DNA of 64,000 bases from Atherinomorus stipes (GCA_023101725.1 JALJCO010001315.1:186001-250000), one strand, 5' to 3'; positions 33,741-48,320 are shown, counted from the stretch's first letter. A program made the numbers and translations. Notes: generated from the letters alone by a model not told the origin.

Positions 33741-34500
33741 TTATTTATTTATTCATGTAAACGCCAAATAAATGAATGAATGAATTGCCTCAATAGTGCC
33801 GTAAATTCCACGCACCTATGCAAGCCACATGCACTGATCTTTGATCCATTACCAGATTGATCGCCTTTAAATCGAAAGCTGCATCATACGAACTTCTCTG
33901 TGTGTTTTTCATGTTGAGGGTATGAAGCACAAAATGGTCAATTTGAATAAATTCACACGTCGGGACAAGATTGCGCCCTTCCGCTGTACAGGCTACAGCT
34001 GTCAAAGCGTGTGCACAGTCGCAGCTTGCAGCCCTGACTTTACAGTATGCACAGGTAATTATGAATGGGCGGGCAGTTAGGGATGGAGGGAAGTGTTGGG
34101 GTCTGGGACTGTCTGTGCATCTTTATTTCTCTGCCAGATGGCATCAGTGAGCATGGTGGCTGAGTGAAGCAGCAGGTGTCTCTTGCTAAGACGCATCAAG
34201 TGAGGAGTATAACCCCGGCTTTACACCTGGTCCGTGAGCGCAGCGCAACGGCTTTGCTGCGACCTGCACAACGCAAGTATTTACAGCGTTCACTGTGCGC
34301 CCACGAGCACACCTGCCAGTGCACCAGCTGTTTTCAGATCCGTGACATCATGGAATCACGGGAGGACTGCAAGATCGCCTGTGATTCTCATCCAAATGGT
34401 TAATTTTGTCCACATGTTTGTTCATCATGGTTTCTTATTTTACTGAAACCTTGTGGACACGGAGATGCTGTCATGTTCAGGTAGTTCAACAGTTTAAGAG
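33741..34500. other. unassigned DNA
   Basis: Short GC-richer frames at 34.1-34.4 kb (including a cysteine-containing one) lack motifs and stops are frequent. It is probably older repeat DNA continuous with the following repeat. Confidence 0.3.
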
Positions 34501-34507
34501 CTGCACA

Positions 34508-34725
34508 GTGGCTTTTTTTTAGGAAGTTACCGGATGTTTTACACTGAATCTGTGTCTGATTTCCTGTCTGGTTCGATCTGAACTACTGAAATTGATGCGG
34601 TGTCGGTGCGTGCTCCGTCAAAAATAGAGCTGGCCCGTATCTTTAGTGCGGCGGCGCGACATGCTGGAGCGCTCTATGCATGAAGCGCTCTAACTGAGGT
34701 CGACTTTGATTAAACCATAACTCCT
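34508..34725 (+). repeat. repeat shared with 58.5 kb, copy A
   Basis: The words TTACCGGATG(T/C)TTTA, GTCTGATTTC(C/T)TGTCTGGT and TGCTC(C/T)GTCAAAA recur in the same order and spacing at 58,478-58,660. Family unknown. Confidence 0.65.
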
Positions 34726-34732
34726 ATTAAAT

Positions 34733-35270
34733 TGAAGGTGCAGTGTGCAAGTTTAAATGTTAAATACAATTTAACAAATGCTCAATCCAAGAGTTTCGGG
34801 TACAAAGCCTCAAGGGGGCACTTGTGGGGGAGACAAGCTGCGTGTTCTCATTCGTCTGGCTGCACTGGTGTTGTGTATTCCGCCACTGCAGGTCCGTGCA
34901 TGTTAAGACAACACTGACTGCTGCTAAAATATGGATAAGTGCCTCTCAAACCCCAACTCAGACTCCAGTAAGACAAAGAAGAAGGTTTTGTCTAGTGAGA
35001 TAAAGAAAACCAAACTGGAGTCTGAGCAAAAAACGCCCCCCACAGCAGGGGGAAATTTTTCGGCACAACACCGGCACCGAACCAAGCAGTTTTTTTTCTT
35101 TCTTTTTTTATTGGAGGGAGCTCTGATCTGCTCTGGGAATAAAACAGGACACACAGTTGGCTTTCTTCTTAGTATCAAGGTAAATGTGATGACTGATGTA
35201 AATAAGGATGCAAAATATTGCTATGCTAAGTTTTTAGCATGTAAATGCGGCAATATAACAGCCATATGAC
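34733..35270. repeat. possible repeat beginning AAGGTGCAGTGTGCAAG
   Basis: The opening string is like the terminus of a fish element that starts with TTAAAGGTGCAGTGTG; here it reads ATTGAAGGTGCAGTGTG. A 112-codon plus frame at 34,931-35,269 is lysine- and serine-rich at its start (MDKCLSNPNSDSSKTKKKV) but then runs through a T-tract. No opposite terminus was found. Confidence 0.3.
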
Positions 35271-35639
35271 TGTTCTGGGGAAGAGACACACTCTGGCCAT
35301 TTGTTAGATTTAGTTGATGCAGTAATTTTATAAGGTAATTGTGGTCTCAGCCTGTGAATTTAGATATTTGATGTACAAGCCAGCGTTAGCCTGTTGTTAC
35401 CGTTAGCATACAGTTCATCAGTTCACTCAACAATTAAACAACCTACAGATTTATAACTTTATTACCTCAGTAGACATTGTGTCTTTAACTCTAGGCTCAG
35501 ACTGAGTGTAATGTGGGTTAAATTAAAGACCAATGCAGTCGAAGCAGCTCATGCGTGTGCACGATATTAGCGTCACTTCCACTTTTGGAAAAAAGCTGGA
35601 ACTTGCGCTGTACTCCTTTAAGATATCAAAGAATTGTTT

Positions 35640-35880
35640 CAGATGGGGAGAATATTGGGTCCAAATCAAATGTTGCTCCCCAAGGGCAACTATACTGCAA
35701 TTTTTTGCAGTTTTCCTGCTCCAATATACCTGATTCAAAGCAAATGGATCCATTAGCTAGTTGTCAAGCTCTTCACAATGGCCCATTAATTTCAGTCAAG
35801 AGTGTTGGAGGAGGAAAACAACTACAAACTGCAGGATTGCAATTTGCAGCACTAAATGACTGTAGAGCTTGACATCTGTG
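35640..35880. mobile_element. palindromic hAT-like MITE, copy 6
   Basis: Facing blocks TACTGCAATTTTTTGCAGTT and ACTGCAGGATTGCAATTTGC, with central ATACCTGATTCAAAG and CAGTCAAGAGTGTTGG, give the same palindromic plan as the other copies. The ends are eroded and the borders approximate. Confidence 0.55.
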
Positions 35881-36764
<884 letters not shown>

Positions 36765-37099
36765 ATTTTTGCACTTTTCTAGTTTGTTGAATAAAATGAA
36801 CATCTATGGACCCAGCACTGTGAACAGGAAATGTCTCCCAGGCCCTAAAAAGTGGTTACATTCATTCAGGTGGCTGTAAAAGAGAGTCTGACATGTCCTG
36901 AAACTTTCTCACCCAAGACAGCCTTTGTAAGTACGAGTGCTTTGACATCCATCACACAGTCTGAAAATGGACTTCTCAGACTTGAAAGGAAGAAACGTGT
37001 TTAAGGACTTTGTACATTCATCTTACACCCAGTCACATTGAAAACAACTTTCCTTGTTGACTTGTTGATAAACTATCCCAACCAAGCCAACTTTATTTA

Positions 37100-37558
37100 C
37101 ACTGCAAAAACTCAAATCTTACCTAGTATATCTTTTCTGATTTCTAGTCAAAATATCTCATCACACTCAAAATGAGTCAAAACTACCTAAAGAGCAACAT
37201 TTCAGTGAGATATAAAATATTGTTTCAAGGCAATGCATCTTATTTCAAGAAATGTTATCAAGAAAATTTAGCTTGTTCGATTGGCTCATTACAAGCAAAA
37301 AAAAAAAAAAAAACCTTTTTTTTTAAGAGTGGCCAAGAATTTTTTTTTTTTTTTTCTTTTGCTTGTAATAAGCAAAAAGAAATTATGCCAATACAACAAA
37401 CAACTTTTCTTAATAGGATTTCTTGAAATAAGATGCAAGTTCCTATATCTCACTGAAATGTTTCTTTTTACATGATTTTGTCGCATTTTGAGTGTGATGA
37501 GATATTGTGACTAGAAATTGGAAAAATATACTTGATAACATTTGAGTTTTTTTCAGTG
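37100..37558. mobile_element. 459-bp foldback MITE with A/T-tract core
   Basis: The ends CACTGCAAAAACTCAAAT and its inverted partner, and facing blocks such as TGACTAGAAATT/GATTTCTAGTCA and CATTTCAGTGAGATATA/TATATCTCACTGAAATG, make a near-perfect stem. The middle is an A17 run facing a T17 run, between GCTCATTACAAGC and GCTTGTAATAAGC. No duplication was found. It has no coding content. Confidence 0.8.
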
Positions 37559-37672
37559 CAGCAGGAAAATGACTTCAAGAGTCTGCTTGAAAAGAAATTT
37601 CAAAAGCAAAAATAGCTTTTACAATCCAAATAGAACAGTTTAGACACAAGTGTCAATAAAAACAGAACATAA

Positions 37673-38611
37673 TAGACCCTTTTCGTAATTTATGCAAACG
37701 TCACTCGCACATGCTCGCAACTGCCGCTTAAGGTCAGAAAGCTTTGGAGGCCCTGTCGGCGTCTGATGACCGCAAAGATGTGGAATATGATCTTTCTGTG
37801 GAAATACTGTGGGATGATAAGAGACAATGACACGAGTAGGAGGCAGGGCCGAGTCATCTCGGGGGGTTATTAAGGTTAGCACGGCTTTACTGTGTTTGAA
37901 CACGTAACTGACCCATTTCTTCGACAAATGCAATGCTTTAAAAAAAAAAAAAGGGAAATGTCCGCCGCCAGCTGAAAGGTCCCCATTAGCAGTCTGGTGG
38001 GCGTTTAAAGGTTTTTCTTTTCTTCCTCCTTTTCTTTTCTTTTCTTTTTCTTTTCTTTTCTTTTCTTTTCTTTTCTTTTCTAGTACTTCAGAACTGCGAC
38101 CCGGACGGTACTGCTAGCTTGCCTGCTACAGTTAAACACTAGCTACATTTTGCCGATCTGACATTGTTTGTTAAACTGACAGAAGACCGATGCTTACCTC
38201 CCTAATTTCCTGACGACTGACTCTGTGTTACCTCTTACCGCTGTCTCCCGTCGTCCTTATTTCCACAAAAAGATTACCGGTATATCTCGCGTCTTTGTGA
38301 GATGCCAGCAGGATGCTGCAAAGCGGGAGTTGCAGCGATTGTGTCCAGTTTTAACATGGTGACTGTACAAATCCAGGCCGATCGCTGGTGTTTCTTCATG
38401 GGAAATCAGTAAAAACTTATTCCCCATCTAAGAGAGTTCTCCCCTCATCCATTAAAGCAGTCAAAAATACAAAAAGAGTCAGGCATCATTGTGATTAACC
38501 CCTTAAAGACTGGTCTCTATTCTATTCCAATGGGCCTCCAAAGCTTTCTGACCTTCAGCGGCAGTTGCGAGCATGCGCGAGTGACGTTTGTATAAATGAC
38601 AAAAATCGTCC
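37673..38611. mobile_element. foldback element with about 75-bp TIRs
   Basis: The left arm (about 37,683-37,753) and right arm (about 38,533-38,605) share ACTGCCGCT(T/G)AAGGTCAG and GCTTTGGAGGCCC in inverted orientation. The interior has a TTTTC microsatellite at 38,029-38,081 and no coding frame. Target duplication is unclear. Confidence 0.75.
38029..38081 (+). repeat. TTTTC microsatellite
   Basis: About ten TTTTC units with two early interruptions, inside the foldback element. Confidence 0.9.
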
Positions 38612-38711
38612 ATTAAGTGCAGATATTTGTCATCAATATATCTAATTCCAGGATAAATGTATGAGAAAATTCAGCACAGCTTCCACAAGTGCACCAAAAG
38701 TCACGAGAGTA

Positions 38712-39269
38712 AGGGCGCATTCAGAAAGTATAGTCTGTGAGTCTCGGTCCATTTGGGGACTCGGTTCGGTTGGGGGCGGGGGTGGTCTTCCGGACCGAGA
38801 TCGCATTCACGCCAAGAATCTCAGGTGGCACTACTTTCGGATTCACCGTAGGCAAGGACAAGACGCACGTACAAGAAGGTTCTCACAACTTCTGTTCCCT
38901 CCTCAGAGCGACATTATCTTTGTACGAGGAGTTTGATATGCTTTCATCAGATCAAAGCAGATTAAAGCTTTTACTTCCTTGTAACTCCACGTCTGACCAT
39001 GAGCCATCTTTATAAGTACCACAGTCTCTCACGTGTGTTTGTTGTCGTAGCGTTTACCCACATTGTCCAATGTTTGACCCACAATGCCAATGCAATTTGT
39101 AGTCCACTTCCTGTCTTTGGTTCACTTCAATCGGACCGAGACCTGCGTTTGTAGGCGGACCGAGTCCAGATCAGAGTCCGATTGCGCATTCACAACTCCC
39201 CTAAACGAAGTGGACTTTCCGATCAAACGGACTCTGATTCGAATCAAAAAAGCTTTGTGAATGTGCCCT
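38712..39269. mobile_element. DNA transposon with AGGGCGCATTCA ends
   Basis: AGGGCGCATTCA on the left faces TGAATGTGCCCT on the right. The word CGGACCGAG occurs several times inside, as in fish hAT-like MITEs with GC-rich subterminal repeats. The duplication was not resolved, so hAT is a guess. The 92-codon frames inside have no motif. Confidence 0.6.
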
Positions 39270-39271
39270 AA

Positions 39272-42200
39272 GCTGTACTACCGATTAAAAAACTGATAAG
39301 GGATCAGTGCTGTTAATTTGCAAACATTGATGCCTCTCTTAGGTGCTTTTTTATGAATAGTCAGAGAAGTAGAGCTAGACAGAGTTTCAGTAAGATGAAA
39401 AAAAGGGCATCTTTACATTCTGGATACATTTCAGAACGTCTCTTTGAAGTCTTTGAATATTCCAACATCCTCAGACACCTTGGTGCACCAGTAGGTGACA
39501 ATTAGTGATGGATGCTGGGGATCATCAGGTTCTCAAGTAGCACTGCATTAAAAATTGGCATGATTATGTCATGGAGATCATCACATGGCCTCCGGAAAAC
39601 TTCCAGAAATCACTGAACACAGTTTGCTGTGGCGCCCACAACTGCAGGTTAAGTCATGCAATAAAGAAACCATATATACGTACATGAATAACAGCTGGGC
39701 ACCTGAGGGGGGACTAGTAGTCAAGTTTTTTGCAGAGATATTACATTTTAAAAAGCATAACATTTTAAATGGTGTATTTGCTTGATGTTTCAAAGTCAAA
39801 TACTCATACATCATTTATGCTGTACTTCAACAATTCACTCACACCAATAACTCACATCTATTCTGGGAGTGATGGGTGACATTCAGCTCATCCTCCACTT
39901 GCAAAGGTTAAGGAGCCCTGTGTTTGTTTTTCATGGCAGTCAAAGGGAAATATAATGGCTCAGAGAGGTGATTTGTCGGAAATAGAGCCATATTTCCATG
40001 GCCTCAGCACTGAGTACTGGACACTCCGGAGAGGAAGGCCACAAGTTTTCATGATTAACCTGCTAAAATCTCACATTCAGTGTCCCCGCATGGATAAGTT
40101 GCTCTACTGCCTTACCGTACCTGTTGAGTTGGGTGGATTTAGAAAATAAATCCATTCTGCTAGCGACATGCTAATCTGTGACTTGAGCTTTGTGGTAGGT
40201 GCATCCCGCGTAAAATAAGCGTTAAGTGCCAGATTTCTGTGAACTGTCTCCTTCATATCACTTTATTATTGGTCCAAAGCTGATAAACAACAAAGGAAGA
40301 TTATTGGTTCAATTTCTTTGTTCATTTTCCACACTGGTCAAAATGCAAATTATTCACATATTCGGAGATAACACCATTTTTTCTTCTCCATGGACCCCCT
40401 GGGGGTCTGCGGACCCCACTTTGGGAATTGTGGGTTTAGGGTATTCACCAAAACAATAGTCAAACTGTCAGATCCAAAAAGGGACTCCACAGAAAACTCA
40501 GTCATCTAAGTGCAAGATGTAACCTTAGAAAACACTGTGCTGTGACAGAGTGTGAAAACTATCCTGCGGGATTGATCGGGAAAGAGAAGCATCCATGGAA
40601 ACATTTCAGATATTATGAAGGAAAGCGCTCAAATGTTTGCTGCCATGTCCCACTATAACCTCAAATATCACAAATTACTTATCACATTAAACTTAAAGAA
40701 AAAAAAAATCTATCATCACTTAAAAAACAAAAGATGAATCAAAAAGCAAAGATTATTCAGAAAGAACAGTTTCCTCTTGGGAATGACCACACTTCAGTTA
40801 GAAAAAAAAAAGAAAACGGAAGTTCCTGTTAGTAAATCACATAAGGCTTACACATAGACAAAGACACCATTATAAAGAAATAGAGAAACACTGTCTTTGC
40901 TTGTCTGTCTTTGGTCCCTATGGTTATAAGCAAGAGCACTTAACCTGCCAGCAGGGTGCTCGGCAGGGTTTCCACCCAAACACAAGGCCTGTCACGAGAG
41001 GGAGGTCCACAGGGACTCGTAACAAAAGGCCATGGGCACGCAAGGCCAAGCACAATCTGTCCACCTCTGCACTTACACAAGCCAACAACACTGACAGGCA
41101 AAGAGAATTCATGTTCTTAAAGAGTGCTGAGCTGCGCCAGTGGCACAAACAAACATCTGACCACTACGCTGACTTCTCTGAACTACTTATAGCAGATTCC
41201 CTCTGTTATAGTCATGGTGGTAAACTATGTGAACAGGGTAAAAAGCAGAAACAGTTGGTATTGAAGGTAAAATTAATATGTCCCTTGCAAGCATGCCAGA
41301 GGAGAAATCTGTGAGGAAATTAGAGCCCAAGAGAAAATGTAGACAGTCTTTCATAAGATAAAAACACAAAGGGAGAGCATGCACGCCTGAAGGGGTGATA
41401 GAAGCACTGAGACGGTCCTCGAAAGACTTTAATCTCAAATGAATGACAATTTTTTTTTTTTTTTTTTGGGGGGGGGGGGGGCAGATAATTGCCATCTTTT
41501 TATTCAGCCTTTTATGAAAAGAGTTTACAGTGTTCAATTCTGACTCCTAAAGCAAGTAAAATAAAATAATCTTAAAAACAGTGATCATGCAGTGAACCTG
41601 CATTAAATGTACATGACACTTTTCCAAAACTGATAATGCCACCAGTTTCTGTAAATAGGACAATAAGATTGGTTCAAGTAGCACAGATCACAATGCTGTA
41701 CCTGACACAGCCAGCTCCATCTGCTGGGAAATGCAATATCAAACGTGGTATTTGCCAGCGTTTTGCAGAGAGAGGCAGAGATAGGCAGCATCAACTGCCC
41801 TCCCCCTGCCAAGACTGCAGTGGAGCAGGGGACTCCTGGGAGGCTTGACGGGGCTATTCAATCGCTGAGGCCGACAACTGACAATGAGGATCATGTCCAC
41901 AGGACAGAAATCGAAATTAGAACAAAGGAAATGAAGGCAGAGCACAGCAGGCTGTATAAGGTGGAACCCATAAGCCAGGACTGTTAGGATTGCATACTGC
42001 CACAAAAATTACCTTCTGATTCATTGTACAGTCAAGGTTATTCATACTGCCTGGATACCCTCTCTTCCTGTCTGATGTGGCTCACTATAAGACTTGCTGT
42101 CGCTAGGATATTAGCTTTATGCAAAAAGCAGTGGCTTTTATCACTGTCTCAGTTAAAATTGAGCTTTTTTTTTCTAAACAATAAATTTAAGTACTGAAAA

Positions 42201-42654
42201 AACAACTAAATCCCAAGATGTAGAATAGCATTTATTTCGCTGTCAATCAAACAGCTGTCTTTATGTCTGTGGCTACGCCAATGACATCAGTGTTTCCTTG
42301 GAGACACCTGCACACTGTGGCAATTCCAGTCAACAACAAGCTAAAGAAACGGTTGTTGGAAATGGTGAAATAACACAAAGGATGAGCAATTACCCAGTGG
42401 CTTGATATAACGATGAGTGTTTTAAATATGGGGATCTATACTGGCCTAACAATTTCATTACAATGCACTTCTAAATTTAGATTTGATCCATTGTTATGAT
42501 GACAGGTGAGCCTCTGATGTCTGACAGCTGAAAAAACCCGGAGTTATTTACCAATGAACTGGGCTGCATTTCGGTGGCTATGAAATATCTGGTGGATATC
42601 CTGAAATATCCTCTGCGGTTGTGTGTAAAGGTGACAGTTCCTCCAAAACTCTCG
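39272..42654. other. unassigned DNA, low repeat content
   Basis: No gene recognised. A 137-codon plus frame at 40,901-41,314 is basic and shows no motif or splice context that I trust. A T18-G14 homopolymer lies at 41,450-41,481. The 41,690-41,950 part is GC-richer and complex, a possible conserved non-coding element. Repeat content appears lower than elsewhere. Confidence 0.3.
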
Positions 42655-42835
42655 GGCCCTGATTTACAAAGAATTCAAATAATGGCAATAATTTCTTTGC
42701 TGCCCTGAGAAATAGCATGCGCTGTCTTTTCAGCATTTGCTGGTGATCTACAAAAATTACACACGCAATCTGTAACAGGCGCAAACAGCAGTATTTAAAT
42801 GAGGATTTAGCGTGCGCTATCACTAGTGAGTGTTC
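42655..42835. mobile_element. possible Harbinger-like fragment
   Basis: The string GGGCCCTGATTTACAAAG, followed by GCGC and CGCAAAC words, resembles the terminus of fish Harbinger-type MITEs that start GGGCCTGATTTACTAA. Only one end is present. Confidence 0.3.
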
Positions 42836-43776
42836 CCATCTTCACCTCCCTAGAAGAGTTCTAAAAACACTGATATTTCTGTCTGATTTCCAAGTGGTTG
42901 ATGTGGTATCAGGGCTGAACTCAGAGCGACACAGAGGGCAAGTTGTCATATAAATCAAATAAATAACAGACTGTTTAGTTTTTTAGTAAAAGTACAAACC
43001 TGTTTTAGAGGGAAGGTGACACATGAATTTTGTTTGGACTTGGCGTCACATAGAAAACAAGATCAAAATAAATTAAATTGAACTTCTTCCTAGCCGATCA
43101 CATGAAGGTAGACAAAACAATGTAATATCTTCCAATAAAGCTTCACCAAGAATTTCACACTTTCACACTTTTTTTTTTACTGTATATTTTTACAGACATT
43201 TTTACAGCATTTCTCTGTGGAACTAAACAAATTTTGATGATAAATTGTACAACTGCAAAAGAGCACAATATAGCTTTGAGAGTATTTCCACTGGCATATA
43301 AAGGCACTTTTTAGCCATTATGAGCAAATTCTAGTCTGTTTCAGAAGCCCTCAAAGAAAGGCAATGCAATTTCTTTCCTTTGAGATTTCAAATGGATGGA
43401 ACTGATCCCCCCATGCATATGTTGAAGGGTAGTGTGTTGGAGGACACTGCACCCTAATAGGATGGATGAGGCACAAATCTTGGCCAAGCAACAGACAAAG
43501 GGGAGAAGGCCAGAGGGCTTGTAAGTGTGCAGCCAAGTCTGATTCATCAACTTTTACACTTCAAATAAAAGTGAGTGCAGCTTGCCAGCTCGATTATCAG
43601 ATGGTCCTGGTGCAATACAGAAGATGACATGCAACATTTTCTCTGATGTTTCTGCATTGCCAGGAACCTCTGGTCATTTTGAAGATGAGGGACAACCAAG
43701 ACAACAGTGCACTCTAGGTTGTGGCCCAAAAAAAAAAAAAAAAAAGAAAGAAAGAAAGAAAGATGACAAACGTGAC

Positions 43777-43808
<32 letters not shown>

Positions 43809-44558
43809 GGAGCTGATCTAGCATTTTAAGGGTATTTTGAGGGTTTTTAGAAATTTATTTGGGAAATGTAACAATCTTTTATGATTAGTGAGCAACTTTG
43901 TAAAGACAAACAGATGTGAAGATCAGTCAGTCACATGCAATTTTTTCTGTTATTCTGACAGGTAATCAAATTAACATTTGATTTTATATTTCAGTATTGT
44001 AATTGATTATCTAAATTTAAAAAATAAAAGAAGGGGTTAAAACTCCAATTATCTAAAGGTTGTCGAAAGCCCCATTTCCACCAGCAGGTCTGGGCCAGTA
44101 TAGGTTGGTTAAGTGGTTTGGTAAATCCTGATCTGTTTTATTTCAACAGCCACCTTTACACGATAGGCGGCATTTGGCCAGATATCAATAGATGCATCAG
44201 CTATGTAATTGCATAAAGTCATTGCAGCATGATGCCTTTTCAAGTATAACAAGGAAAAATGTGACACAGAAACAAAGGACGAGATTGGCTGACATGCAGC
44301 ATTTTCTGTTCTTTCTCCTTGTTTTATGCCTTTAAACAAAAAGTCCACAGCATCACATTTGATTCCAGTGATTGCCTCAAAGGGTTGCTCAAGAAAATGT
44401 AAGTTCTGGAGCCCCATCCGGCTTGTTTAGTTGTTTGATTTTTAATTGTGGTTTATCGGAAATATTAAACAAATGAATAAAAAAATAAATGTCTTTTTTT
44501 TAAAGGGCTGAAACAGAAAAAAATGTCAAATGTCTTCTCTTTTTAAAAAACAGTTTAT

Positions 44559-44592
<34 letters not shown>

Positions 44593-47500
44593 CTGCAATA
44601 ATCCTTTTGTATGCCTGCTTTACCTTGTTATTGGCCAACTGTTACAGACCAATGCCAAAGTCAGAACACTCTTTCTGACTTTAGGGTTCTTTATTACTGT
44701 AGTTATTGGTGCTGTTTTGGGTTTTTGTATCTTATGCTGGTTTCTTTCTGCTTGGTTCATTGTTTTGAACAGCATTGCTAAACCCAACACCTTGCATTTA
44801 GCTTCTGCAGTGTTCCATATTGTCTGATTAAAAAAAAAAAAAATAAAAAAAAATAAAAACTACAGGACTCACCTTTTTCAACTGTTAGAGTCAGGGGGTT
44901 ACTTCCTCCTATTCATCTTGAGCCAAGTTGTAACACCAACTGTATATCCACTCATTCCAGCAGCATTTTGCAATTTTTGGCAGATTTAAGACCAATAGGC
45001 TCCATCAACAGGTCCTGCCCTCAACACAAGTCCGAGGTGGCCTTTTGTTAAAATTGGCAACTCCTAGGCTAAATGGTCTCGACGTGTCTGTCTCTGGCTT
45101 TATGATGCATTCCTCTGCAATATAAAAACAGCAACTTAAAAAAAAAATCAAGTGCTTTTTGAAGGATGAAGGTTGAATGGAAAAGATTCACAGCACCTGC
45201 TCAGGGTACCATAAAAAAGTTCAGCACTACGGGTTGTGTTAGTGTGTCTGCAGGCATCCACACCAAACACAGTGGGGACCTAAAAATCACAGCCCTGAAA
45301 CCAAAGCTTGTCCAGTGAAGGTCATGGAGCGGAGAGTATATCTGCTCCAATGGCAGGACTGCTTGAATAGATGAATCATAAGTGGCTGGAGCTGTATGAA
45401 GTTTTTTGTTTGTTTGTTTGTTTGTTTTCTTCTTTTCCTTTTTGTTTTAACAACATACATTTCTATAGCAATAATGTATGAAAAAATATTCTATCATTTG
45501 GTAAACATAATGTTTTTTCAAGTTTTTGCTTCTGATCAAAGCAGCAGTAAAAGAAAAAAGACAAAATAAAAATATCAGATCACAAAAAATGTTGAATTAT
45601 TAAAACACACCAAAGCTTGTTTAATCTGGTCAAACATTTTGGTAATGCTAAGATAATTAGCTTCATTCTAGTATTACTGTAGTAGTACTCTGACACTGCA
45701 TTTGTGTGTACTCGATGGCAAAAAGAATAACAACATATTTTTAACAGTCACCTCAGGGTAATAAAAAATACAGCTTTGTGAATAATCATTTGAACATGTA
45801 CAATTGTTGAAAAAAATCTTAGATGTCAAAGCAATTTTTTACAAACTACATATTAACATTTATAAATGCATATTGCTCCTTTGAAATTGTATTTTCACAT
45901 CAAGAAACAAAAGAACTTTTAGTTAAATATACGTGTCCTCACTGCGATTATGCAATTTTTTACAATAAGTAATCCCATGAGATGGTATTGACAAGTGTTG
46001 AACAAAGAGTCCCTGTTTTCTTTTTAAAAACAAAGTGCTCTTACAATTCCTGAGAAATGACACCCAATTCTAATTGCTACAACTACAGTCCATCTGCTAC
46101 AGAGTATAACTTAAAACATCACAAAGCAAAGTGGACACAATAAACTGTACGATTCCCATTTCCATTATCACATTTTTCTTAAAACTGTGTTGTGTGTGTT
46201 GCTCAAAAAGGAATTCAGTTATTAAGCTGATAGATTATAAAGCATAGCGTCTTGTCTGCCTCAAGCCTCACCAAGGATATTCATAGGGTCTGCACCACCT
46301 CAACAGCAACATAATTTTTTTGCTTTGAATGGTTTTATCTATCATTAGGAATGCTAAGAAGATTGCTGTGTTCGCTAAACCTTTTCAGTGAAATTTAGCC
46401 CGTCGAGATCACGTACCTTTATTGTATTTTGCTACTGCTACTGGGAATAAAACATCAGCCCCTGGAATCACTATCATCATCCTGGGTGGCTGCAATTAAC
46501 TCACAACACAGATAAGATCAGTAAAGAGCTAAAAATCTTAATCATTAGAAACAAGGTGGAAAAAAGTAAATAAATAAACAATTCCAGGCGAATCATACCA
46601 ACTGAAAGGAACATGAGTGTTCTTGCTCAGGAAACACAGGAGTACACAAGCCACTATCTTGTCACCTTAGTAATTGCAGGACAAACACAATAGGAACTAA
46701 CACGCCAATGGTCCCCAATCTCAGCAACTCGTTATTAGAAAGAAGCCCAGTGGAGCTCGTTAGAGGATGAGGGGAGATGTGGTAAATAAGGTTAATTGGC
46801 CGATCTGTCAGACCCGGGAAGATGCTCACGCTGACACGGAACAACCGGAACATGATTTCACCCTTTGTGCCCACACCCACCCCCTCCCGTTTGTGTTCAT
46901 TAGCATTTTGAAGGGACGATGTGGTTGCTGTAGTGGTGGAGATTGTAGCTAAGGTGTGCTGTGCTGAAACCACAGGTGATAAGCGATCATCCTGAGAGTT
47001 TCAACCTTTAAGAGTTCAGCAAGGCAGAAATCACAGCTACTTGGGGAATGTTTTTGAAGAACAGAAAAAATAGAGGCATAAACTATAGCACCAAAAATTC
47101 TTACAGTAAAGAAAATATGTTAAGAACTGAAATTTTCATACAAACGGCAACATTTTCTATTTAATCTTCTCTGAGCACAAACACACTTCTGAAAGACTGC
47201 AATTGTCAAGCAGCTTTTATAATGTATTAAATTCCCTTCACATGCAGTGGTACAGCTCTGCAACAGTTCAGAGGCCAAAGGCACTTGAAAGAATTAGCCT
47301 TGGTGTTAATGAGACCAATATGACAATTATGTCCAAGGGTAACTCATTAGTTCCAGTGAAAAAAAGGAGCACTGGGCCAAATAGTTGAATAAGCACGACA
47401 TCACCTTACTCACCATTTGATTTTACATCCACTGTTCAATGGGTATGGTATAGCTAAAAGAGAGCATAGTTTTGGATGTACTCATCAACCATCACTATTT

Positions 47501-48320
47501 CACATTACTCTGCTGTTAATGGTAATCAACAGTAATTTAAAGTTCTTGTCTTGAAGGAAATGTATCCACCATCACATTTCTACAGCATATCAGAGCTCAG
47601 CAAAAGAGAGGAAAAAAATATTTCTAATATATTCTATGGCTCATGTGTTTGATTAGATTGATGTCGCTGCACCAGGATGGTGATTGCACTGGAAACCTAT
47701 GAGAAAATCCTCCATCAAGGTTAGAGACTCAAACATGGTGAATCTTGCTGAAGATTATCAGCTCTGAAATGAACATGGAAAAAGTGTTTCTTTGTAACTT
47801 GAAGAAATGAAGCATACTTAAAAAGAAGAAAGAAATTACATGGAAATGTACTGAGTGTCTTTCAATGTAAGTTGATTCTATGCTGTCAAAAATGTGGTGC
47901 TCCTATATGGAACCTGCTCCTAGCTTTCATTTATGAATGGAAAAAAAAAAAATTAAAAGCATTTCATTAACATCTTCATAAAGATCAAATCACTATCAAA
48001 CTATGACAATAAAAACCTTGATTGAGGACAGGCCATGCCCTTGATTCTTTCTTTTTCTGCAATGACCAATTTGCCCTTAAATTCAAATGGGAGGAAAATT
48101 TATTCCCTTGTTTTCCAAGACAATAATCTGAAGTAAAGAACTGCAAGTAAATGCTGTACAACAAGTTCAGAGTTTATTGGTGGTTTGATTTCCCTTTTTA
48201 AAAACTCTACTAGCAGTTCTGAAAGTTCTCTCGGCCTTCAGTTCTTCAACTCGGCTTCTATTTTACCTGTAAACTGACATTTCTCAAGTACATTACAAAT
48301 TGTGGAAACTCTGTGTCATA
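42836..48320. other. unassigned AT-rich DNA with simple repeats
   Basis: No gene recognised in 5.5 kb. Simple repeats are: A18 then (GAAA)n at 43,728-43,762, (TG)n then G19 at 43,779-43,810, A30 at 44,561-44,590, A-rich 44,828-44,860, and (GTTT)n at 45,405-45,427. The part at 46,660-46,990 is GC-richer and complex, with a 103-codon minus frame of no recognised family. Confidence 0.35.

Noticed and set aside
40901..41314. 137-codon plus frame
   Set aside because: Basic composition without motif, homologue known to me, or convincing splice context.
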